DNA from: Candidatus Kaiserbacteria bacterium RIFCSPLOWO2_02_FULL_54_13
GTDB lineage: Bacteria > Patescibacteriota > Minisyncoccia > Phycocordibacterales > Phycocordibacteraceae
DNA length: 5,339 nucleotides
Direction: 5' to 3'
Assembly: GCA_001783465.1 (NCBI GenBank)
Contig: MFMI01000002.1
Location: 1-5,339 of the forward strand
This document shows, piece after piece, positions 1 through 3,989 of this stretch. Both the position numbers and the translations under genes were made by a program. A model generated the notes under the pieces. It did not search any database. It was not told the origin of the DNA and saw only the letters and a program-made list of their open reading frames with translations. Numbering within the stretch: the first letter of the stretch is position 1; each line of letters opens with the position of its first letter.

Positions 1-405
1 ATATATTGGCGAATCGTATGGTCGACTTGACCAGCTCCAGTCCAGTATTTCCATTAGATAAGGGGACTTAACACCGATGAAATTGCCTGTTGTCGAAGCT
101 GCCTCCAACCTTGACTCGGCGAGAGTCATGAATTTAGTTGTGGTACTGGTCGAGGGAGTTGGCACAAGCATTGTATACGCGTACGACGATCCTATTAACA
201 GAAGAAGTACACCAATACCGATTAAAGGCACCAGTAACTTGCTACGATGTGTTACATGTTCCAGTGGCATCGCACCTTTACTAAAAGCTTGGTCTATATC
301 AGTATCTGCCCAACCATTTGAACGCAGAGCATTTTTAATAGCATCAGGCGACATACCCTGTTGCTTTTGTTGACTGATGTAATCAAGGAGCTGTTGGTTA
401 ATCAT
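1..405 (-). CDS. Partial small membrane protein, helical N-terminal motif plus one TM helix, unknown function
   Basis: Reading the reverse strand from the ATG at 405-403 gives 135 codons with no stop before the window edge, so the 3' end is missing. Residues 1-42 form a soluble helical segment (MINQQLLDYISQQKQQGMSP, then an ALRSNGWADTDIDQAF stretch). The pattern QQG-S-x-x-x-I-x-x-A-L-x-x-x-GW-x-x-x-DI-x-x-AF resembles short UBA-like helical modules I associate with the N-termini of Patescibacteria membrane proteins. A strongly hydrophobic stretch at about residues 57-75 is a likely membrane helix. A Ser/Thr/Pro linker (82-90) follows, then the start of a presumably extracytoplasmic part. The N-terminus is not a signal peptide, so a type II single-pass protein is plausible. 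The gene diverges from proS and has lower G+C (about 44%) than its neighbours. The function is not recognised. The plus-strand frame over 77-373 is judged to be its shadow. Confidence 0.72.
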   Translation of the reverse strand, partial: MINQQLLDYISQQKQQGMSPDAIKNALRSNGWADTDIDQAFSKGAMPLEHVTHRSKLLVPLIGIGVLLLLIGSSYAYTMLVPTPSTSTTTKFMTLAESRLEAASTTGNFIGVKSPYLMEILDWSWSSRPYDSPIY

Positions 406-412
406 GTCTTTT

Positions 413-418
413 ATATTA
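413..418 (-). promoter_or_regulatory. Possible -10 element for the leftward gene
   Basis: On the minus strand the hexamer TAATAT (plus 418 down to 413) lies exactly 7 nt before the ATG at 405. This is the same geometry as at proS and mreD, and would give a nearly leaderless transcript. I see no convincing -35 box at 16-18 nt. The site is in an A+T-rich stretch where such hexamers arise by chance, and TATAGT at 440-435 is an alternative that would give a leader of roughly 20 nt. Confidence 0.3.
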
Positions 419-463
419 GTGTTGACTTAGAAATACTATAACACAAACACTGGGCAGTTGATT

Positions 464-492
464 TTGCGCTTGACGCGTGCGGGGCATATACT
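464..492 (+). promoter_or_regulatory. Candidate promoter for the proS-mreB-mreC operon
   Basis: A -35-like TTGCGC at 464-469 and a -10-like TATACT at 487-492 are separated by 17 bp. Transcription starting about 7 nt after the -10 would begin at about 499-500, on the A of the proS ATG, so the mRNA would be leaderless. This fits the lack of any Shine-Dalgarno sequence just before 500. TTGACG at 470-475 looks like a better -35 box, but it is only 11 bp from the -10 and so cannot serve it. Confidence 0.5.
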
Positions 493-499
493 GTCGCCT

Positions 500-1732
500 A
501 TGAGGCAGTCACAGCTCTTCACCAAGGCGAGGCGCGAAGCGCCGAGCGACGAGGTCGCCAAGAATGCACAGCTTCTCGTGCGCGCCGGCTACATCCATAA
601 AGAGATAGCGGGCGTGTATTCATATCTACCCCTGGGCTTGAGAACTCTGAACAAGATAGTGCAGATTATCCGCGAAGAGATGAATGCGCTCGGCAGTCAA
701 GAAGTCCTCCTCTCATCGCTCCAGAATCCCGAGCTCTGGAAGAAGACGGACAGATGGGAACAGGACGTATGGTTCAAGACATCATTGAATGTCGGCGGCG
801 AGCTCGGTCTCGGCTGGACGCAGGAGGAGGCGATAACGCACATTGCATCCCAGCATGTGAATTCCTATCGCGACTTGCCGTTCTCGGCGTACCAGATACA
901 AACAAAGTTCCGCAACGAGGAGCGCGCGAAGTCGGGCATCATGCGCGGACGCGAATTCTTGATGAAGGACCTCTATTCTTTCCATATTGACCAGAAAGAC
1001 CTGGATGTGTTTTATGAACGGGCGACAGATGCATACCGTAAGGTCTTCCAGCGCGCAGGCATCGGCAACAAAACGTTTATCACGTTTGCATCCGGTGGCG
1101 CGTTCTCTAAGTATAGTCACGAGTTCCAGACGCTGTGCGAGAACGGGGAAGACACCATCTACGTCTCGCGAGAGAGGAACATGGCTATCAACAAGGAGGT
1201 CTTGAACGACGAGGTACTTGCCGACCTCAAAGTGTCGCGAGACAGCCTTGAAGAGGCACAGGCGGCAGAAGTCGGCAATATTTTCAAGCTCGGCACACGC
1301 TTCTCCGAGCCGCTTGGCCTCTCATATAAAGACGCACAGGGGAAGTCGGCGCCGGTCGTTATGGGCTGTTACGGCATCGGTCCCACGCGCCTCATGGGCG
1401 CCATCGTTGAAGCGCTTGCCGACGAGAAAGGGCTTGTGTGGCCCGAGAGCGTGGCGCCGTTTTCGGTGCATCTTGTGTCGCTCGGCCGCGGAAATGATGA
1501 CATTTCTAAAACAGCAGATGCCCTTTATGCCGATATGACGAAAGCAGGGATTGAAGTTCTTTATGACGACAGAGATGCGCGCGCCGGCGAGAAGTTCGCC
1601 GAGAGCGATTTACTCGGCATTCCGAAGCGTATCGTGGTCGGGAAGGATGCGGTTGAAACCGGCGAGTTTGAGGTCGTTGAGCGCGCGACCGGAACGGTTG
1701 AAAAGGTCTCGCGCGAAAGACTCTTTTCATAG
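500..1732 (+). CDS. proS: Prolyl-tRNA synthetase, short form without the editing insertion
   Basis: This class II synthetase charges tRNA-Pro with proline in the cytoplasm. Length is 410 residues from the ATG at 500. Visible parts in order: the N-terminal MRQSQLF segment typical of bacterial ProRS; motif 1 around PLGLRTLNKI and the following helix; the TQEE substrate loop at 107-110 (family form T-x-E); motif 2 with FRNEER at 137-142 and GREFLMKD at 150-157; the GGAFSKYSHEF segment; motif 3 with GCYGIGPTR at 289-297; and a C-terminal anticodon-binding domain from about PFSVHLV onward, including DDRDARAGEKF. Only about 130 residues separate motifs 2 and 3, so the roughly 180-residue INS editing domain of the 572-residue E. 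coli enzyme is absent. An in-frame TTG at 458 would add 14 residues, but these have no family match and overlap the promoter. The stop is followed after 2 nt by mreB. Confidence 0.96.
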   Translation: MRQSQLFTKARREAPSDEVAKNAQLLVRAGYIHKEIAGVYSYLPLGLRTLNKIVQIIREEMNALGSQEVLLSSLQNPELWKKTDRWEQDVWFKTSLNVGGELGLGWTQEEAITHIASQHVNSYRDLPFSAYQIQTKFRNEERAKSGIMRGREFLMKDLYSFHIDQKDLDVFYERATDAYRKVFQRAGIGNKTFITFASGGAFSKYSHEFQTLCENGEDTIYVSRERNMAINKEVLNDEVLADLKVSRDSLEEAQAAEVGNIFKLGTRFSEPLGLSYKDAQGKSAPVVMGCYGIGPTRLMGAIVEALADEKGLVWPESVAPFSVHLVSLGRGNDDISKTADALYADMTKAGIEVLYDDRDARAGEKFAESDLLGIPKRIVVGKDAVETGEFEVVERATGTVEKVSRERLFS

Positions 1733-1734
1733 CC

Positions 1735-2787
1735 ATGGCGAAGTTCTCAAAAAACGCCCTCTTCTCTAGCGACATCGCGATTGACCTCGGGACTACCAAC
1801 ACCCTCGTCTACGTGCGCGGCAGGGGCGTCGTCATCAACGAGCCGTCGGTAGTAGCGGTCAACGATAAGACGCATCAGGTCGTCGCAGTGGGGAAGGACG
1901 CGAAGACGATGCTCGGCAAGACGCCTGCGCACATTCGCGTCGTGCGCCCGCTCTCACACGGCGTCATCTCCGACTTTGAGGTGACCGAAGAGCTCCTCAC
2001 CTATCTCATCAACAAAGCACAGGGTGGCCGGGTGCGGCTCTTCGGTCCGCGCGTCGTGATAGGAGTGCCTACCGGCGTGACCAACGTGCAGAGCCGCGCG
2101 GTGCGCGACGCAACGAAGAACGCCGGAGCGCGCGAGGCGATTATTCTGGAAGAGACGGTCGCCGGCGCCATCGGCACGAAATTGCCGGTCGCCGACGCGA
2201 TCGGGACGATGGTCTTGGACATTGGCGGCGGCACGACCGACATCGCCGTCATCGCGCTCAAGGGCGTCGTCGCGGCCAAGAGCTCGCACGTTGCCGGCGA
2301 CCGCTTCAACGATAACATCATTGATTTTGTGCGAAGCGAGTTCAAGCTCGGCATCGGCGAGCGCACTGCCGAGGAGGTGAAGATAGCGATAGGAGCGGTA
2401 ATGCCGCTCTCTGAAGCACTCTCGCGGAGCGTGCGCGGGCGCGACTATGCGACTGGCTTGCCCCGCGAAATATCCCTCACCGATGCGCATGTCCGCGAAG
2501 CGATTGCGCCGTCTCTGGACGCGCTTATGGATGCTATGAAGGAGGTTATTGAAGCGACGCCGCCCGAGCTCCTCTCCGATGTTCTCCAACATGGCGTGAC
2601 GGTCTTCGGCGGCGGAGCCCTCTTACGAGGGCTTCCGCAGATACTCGCGAAGATGCTCGGCGTGCCGGTGCGGGTCGCGCCCGACCCCTTGACGGCGGTC
2701 GTGCGTGGCGCGGGCATCGTGACCGAAGACCCGGAGCCTTACGAAGATTTCTTTGTCGATGAAGAAGACATTCTTAGCGAGGCGTAA
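1735..2787 (+). CDS. mreB: Rod-shape-determining protein MreB (bacterial actin)
   Basis: Actin-fold ATPase that polymerises on the inner face of the membrane and guides the peptidoglycan elongation machinery. At 350 residues it has normal family length. Phosphate-1 loop: IDLGTTNT at 16-23. Putative catalytic glutamate region: LEETVAGAIG starting at 138, with E139/E140. Phosphate-2 loop: DIGGGTTDIAVI starting at 162. Adenosine-binding region: GGGALLRGLP at 292-301. The N-terminus (MAKFSKNALFSS) is short and could be a weak amphipathic membrane anchor, as in other MreBs; the tail after about residue 330 is acidic. The ATG lies 2 nt after the proS stop with no promoter and no clear Shine-Dalgarno site, so expression probably relies on the proS transcript and on translational coupling. 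Its 3' end overlaps mreC by 29 nt. No motif is damaged. Confidence 0.97.
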   Translation: MAKFSKNALFSSDIAIDLGTTNTLVYVRGRGVVINEPSVVAVNDKTHQVVAVGKDAKTMLGKTPAHIRVVRPLSHGVISDFEVTEELLTYLINKAQGGRVRLFGPRVVIGVPTGVTNVQSRAVRDATKNAGAREAIILEETVAGAIGTKLPVADAIGTMVLDIGGGTTDIAVIALKGVVAAKSSHVAGDRFNDNIIDFVRSEFKLGIGERTAEEVKIAIGAVMPLSEALSRSVRGRDYATGLPREISLTDAHVREAIAPSLDALMDAMKEVIEATPPELLSDVLQHGVTVFGGGALLRGLPQILAKMLGVPVRVAPDPLTAVVRGAGIVTEDPEPYEDFFVDEEDILSEA

Positions 2788-3592
2788 CGCGCTGTTATCC
2801 TCCACGAGCGTATCGTGGGGAGTGCTCGCGCTCGCGGGTGCGGTACTTCTGCTTCTCATTCGTCTTCTCGCGCCGAATCTTTTTTGGTATACGTTTGCGC
2901 CGGTGTTCCGCGCGTCAGATTTGCTGGCAGAGAGGAGTCACGCGTTTTTCAGCAGTTTTGGCGATGCGACGTCGCTCACGCTAGAGAACGAGAGGCTGAC
3001 GGACGAGAATGCCGCTCTCTCCCTCAAGAATCAGGAACTCCTTCAGCGAGTAAACGACCTTGCAGAGCTCGGAGAGGATATTCAAGGCATCGTGGCCGGC
3101 GTCGTTGCGCGTCCTCCGGCGAGCCCCTACGATACGCTCGTCGCCGCCGCCGGCCTGAAGCGGGGAGTGGCTCTCGGCATGGAGGCGTTTGGGGAGGGAG
3201 GCACACCGCTTGGTATCGTCTCCTCTGTTTCTAGCGATTTCTCGCGAGTAACGCTCTTTTCAGCGCATGGCGTGACAACCAACGGCTGGGTTGGGCAGGC
3301 GGGTCTGCCGCTCATCATTGAAGGCGCGGGAGGGGGCGTGCTCCGAGCCTCCGCGGCGCGTTCTGCCGGCATTGCGGCGGGTGACGTCGTATTCGTGCCC
3401 GGCCCCGGGAAGTTGCCCATCGGTGCGGTGGTGCGGGTTGACAGTGACCCTGCGTCTCCCTCGGTCACCCTGCGCATCGCCCCCGCCTCCAATCTCTTTT
3501 CAATCTCCTGGGTTGAATTACGCGATACGGGAATAACGGCGTTTCCGCCGAAGGCGGACCCGCCTTCTGCGGGCGCCACTTCGGCACCATGA
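2759..3592 (+). CDS. mreC: Cell shape-determining protein MreC
   Basis: Membrane-anchored periplasmic scaffold of the elongasome, known in other bacteria to bind and activate PBP2. From the ATG at 2759 it has 277 residues, close to Bacillus-type MreC. A basic N-terminus (MKKTFLARR) is followed by a membrane helix at about 18-34. A heptad-rich coiled coil runs over about 71-104 (LENERLTDENAALSLKNQEL), the usual dimerisation segment. The C-terminal beta domain follows, with the family-like segment VARPPASPYDTLVAAAG, then GLKRGVALGM, IVSSVSSDFSRVTLFS, and GDVVFVPGPGKLPIGAVV. The start overlaps mreB by 29 nt; a TTG two codons upstream is a worse choice, and a GTG at 2822 would cut into the membrane helix region. 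There is no evident Shine-Dalgarno sequence. The last 15 or so residues (PPKADPPSAGATSAP) are low complexity and encoded by a palindrome. Confidence 0.93.
   Translation: MKKTFLARRNALLSSTSVSWGVLALAGAVLLLLIRLLAPNLFWYTFAPVFRASDLLAERSHAFFSSFGDATSLTLENERLTDENAALSLKNQELLQRVNDLAELGEDIQGIVAGVVARPPASPYDTLVAAAGLKRGVALGMEAFGEGGTPLGIVSSVSSDFSRVTLFSAHGVTTNGWVGQAGLPLIIEGAGGGVLRASAARSAGIAAGDVVFVPGPGKLPIGAVVRVDSDPASPSVTLRIAPASNLFSISWVELRDTGITAFPPKADPPSAGATSAP
3545..3572. repeat. GC-rich palindrome in the 3' end of mreC
   Basis: The arms CCGCCGAAGGCGG (3545-3557) and CCGCCTTCTGCGG (3560-3572) are inverted copies of each other with one mismatch, separated by 2 bases. As RNA this gives a stem of about 12 pairs with a GACC-type tetraloop. 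It lies in frame and encodes the Pro/Ala-rich tail of MreC. No T-run follows, so it is not a standard intrinsic terminator. It could be a copy of a dispersed palindromic repeat tolerated in a disordered tail, or a 3'-end stabilising structure. Confidence 0.7.
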
Positions 3593-3673
3593 CCCCGTTA
3601 GAAATCGCGGCCGCGCTATTATTTAGCACATGACTCACAATTATTATCGATCGCGGTCTATTTCTAACGGGGT
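3592..3673. repeat. Perfect 14-bp inverted repeat A at the mreC-mreD junction
   Basis: ACCCCGTTAGAAAT (3592-3605) begins on the last base of the mreC stop codon. Its exact reverse complement ATTTCTAACGGGGT lies at 3660-3673, inside the mreD-like coding region, where it encodes SISNGV. The 54-bp interior holds a 10-bp palindrome (CGCGGCCGCG, 3606-3615), a -10-like TATTAT and the mreD ATG at 3630. In a read-through mRNA from mreC the start codon would sit in the loop; an mRNA starting at about 3630 would contain only the right arm. The arms share a core with inverted repeat B at 3910-3974. No T-run follows. The arms are seen directly; a function is inferred only. Confidence 0.85.
3617..3622 (+). 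promoter_or_regulatory. Possible -10 element for the mreD-like gene
   Basis: TATTAT is 7 nt before the ATG at 3630, which would place the transcription start at or beside the start codon. No good -35 hexamer is present: the 16-18-bp position falls on the left arm of inverted repeat A (CCGTTA and neighbours), so the arm may instead be a protein-binding site. Support comes mainly from the same spacing at proS and at the PBP2 gene. Confidence 0.4.
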
Positions 3674-3929
3674 GATGCGCGGAACTCTCACGATACTCTC
3701 GTTCATTTCGGCCGTGTTCTTCCCATGGTTGTGTACCGCTCTTCTCGCTGTCGCCGCCTCGTTTTTTGAACCACTGGTGCCGCTCGCCGTGGGACTCTTC
3801 GCCGACACGCTCTACTACACGCCGCAGGCGGGTGTATTCCCGCTCTACACGCTCTACGGAGCCGTAGTAACAGTTGCGGCGTCCTTCGTGCGCGGCCGCC
3901 TTTCAGCGAGCCCCGTTAGAGATATATGA
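3630..3929 (+). CDS. mreD: Short MreD-like integral membrane protein
   Basis: Very hydrophobic protein of 99 residues. A basic N-terminus (MTHNYYRSRS) precedes hydrophobic stretches at about 19-45, 48-62 and 69-87, suggesting three to four membrane passes with a short basic loop at 88-91. The segment GLFADTLYYTPQAGVFPLYTLY recalls the conserved Gly-Leu-x-x-Asp region of MreD followed by a Gly/Pro-rich turn. Placement between mreC and a PBP2 gene is the classical mreD position, and this context is the main basis for the name. E. coli MreD has about 160 residues, so this form would lack one or two helices. The ATG at 3630 is preferred because of the upstream TATTAT; GTG 3672 or ATG 3675 would still keep all membrane segments. 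The coding ends overlap inverted repeats A and B. It may simply be annotated as a hypothetical membrane protein elsewhere. Confidence 0.66.
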   Translation: MTHNYYRSRSISNGVMRGTLTILSFISAVFFPWLCTALLAVAASFFEPLVPLAVGLFADTLYYTPQAGVFPLYTLYGAVVTVAASFVRGRLSASPVRDI

Positions 3930-3974
3930 CGTTTGTGTACAATATCTCAAGCACTTTCTAATCTCTAACGGGGC
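3910..3974. repeat. Perfect 14-bp inverted repeat B at the mreD-PBP2 junction
   Basis: GCCCCGTTAGAGAT (3910-3923) encodes part of the mreD-like C-terminus. Its exact reverse complement ATCTCTAACGGGGC is at 3961-3974, 15 bp before the PBP2 start codon. The interior is 37 bp. Compared with inverted repeat A, one inner pair changes from A-T (3603/3662) to G-C (3921/3963) while pairing is kept. TTTCTAA at 3955-3961 directly precedes TCTCTAA at 3962-3968, a degenerate tandem heptad. The inner part of the left arm (GAGATAT, 3919-3925) can also pair with ATATCTC at 3942-3948, giving a shorter competing hairpin. No T-run follows the stem. Confidence 0.85.
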
Positions 3975-3977
3975 GAG

Positions 3978-3983
3978 TATTAT
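3978..3983 (+). promoter_or_regulatory. Possible -10 element for the PBP2 gene
   Basis: TATTAT lies 6 nt before the ATG at 3990 and 3 bp after the right arm of inverted repeat B, again predicting a leaderless or nearly leaderless mRNA. The -35 position (about 3955-3961, TTTCTAA) is a weak match. An alternative is TTGTGT (3933-3938) with TCTAAT (3957-3962) at 18 bp, which would give a leader of roughly 20 nt. Confidence 0.4.
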
Positions 3984-3989
3984 CAAGTG

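Noticed and set aside
77..373. Plus-strand 98-codon open frame
   Set aside because: The minus strand over the same bases gives a protein with a coherent helical motif, membrane helix and Ser/Thr linker; the plus-strand translation has no family-like pattern.
458..499. TTG start extending ProRS by 14 residues
   Set aside because: The extension has no ProRS match and covers the candidate promoter; the ATG at 500 gives the usual N-terminus.
1954..2592. 212-codon minus-strand open frame opposite mreB
   Set aside because: High-G+C coding DNA often leaves long open antisense frames; the translation is Arg/His/Ala-rich with no domain, while mreB is certain.
2753..2758. TTG start for mreC two codons upstream
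   Set aside because: The ATG at 2759 gives a typical basic MKK start with only two residues lost; nothing favours the TTG.
3592..3673. Inverted repeat A as an intrinsic terminator
   Set aside because: The loop of 54 nt is very long and no T-run follows the right arm. The same lack of a T-run applies to inverted repeat B.
3592..3974. The two inverted repeats as ends of a mobile element carrying mreD
   Set aside because: Each is a complete local dyad, no transposase is present, no flanking target duplication is visible, and the gene between fits its conserved operon position.
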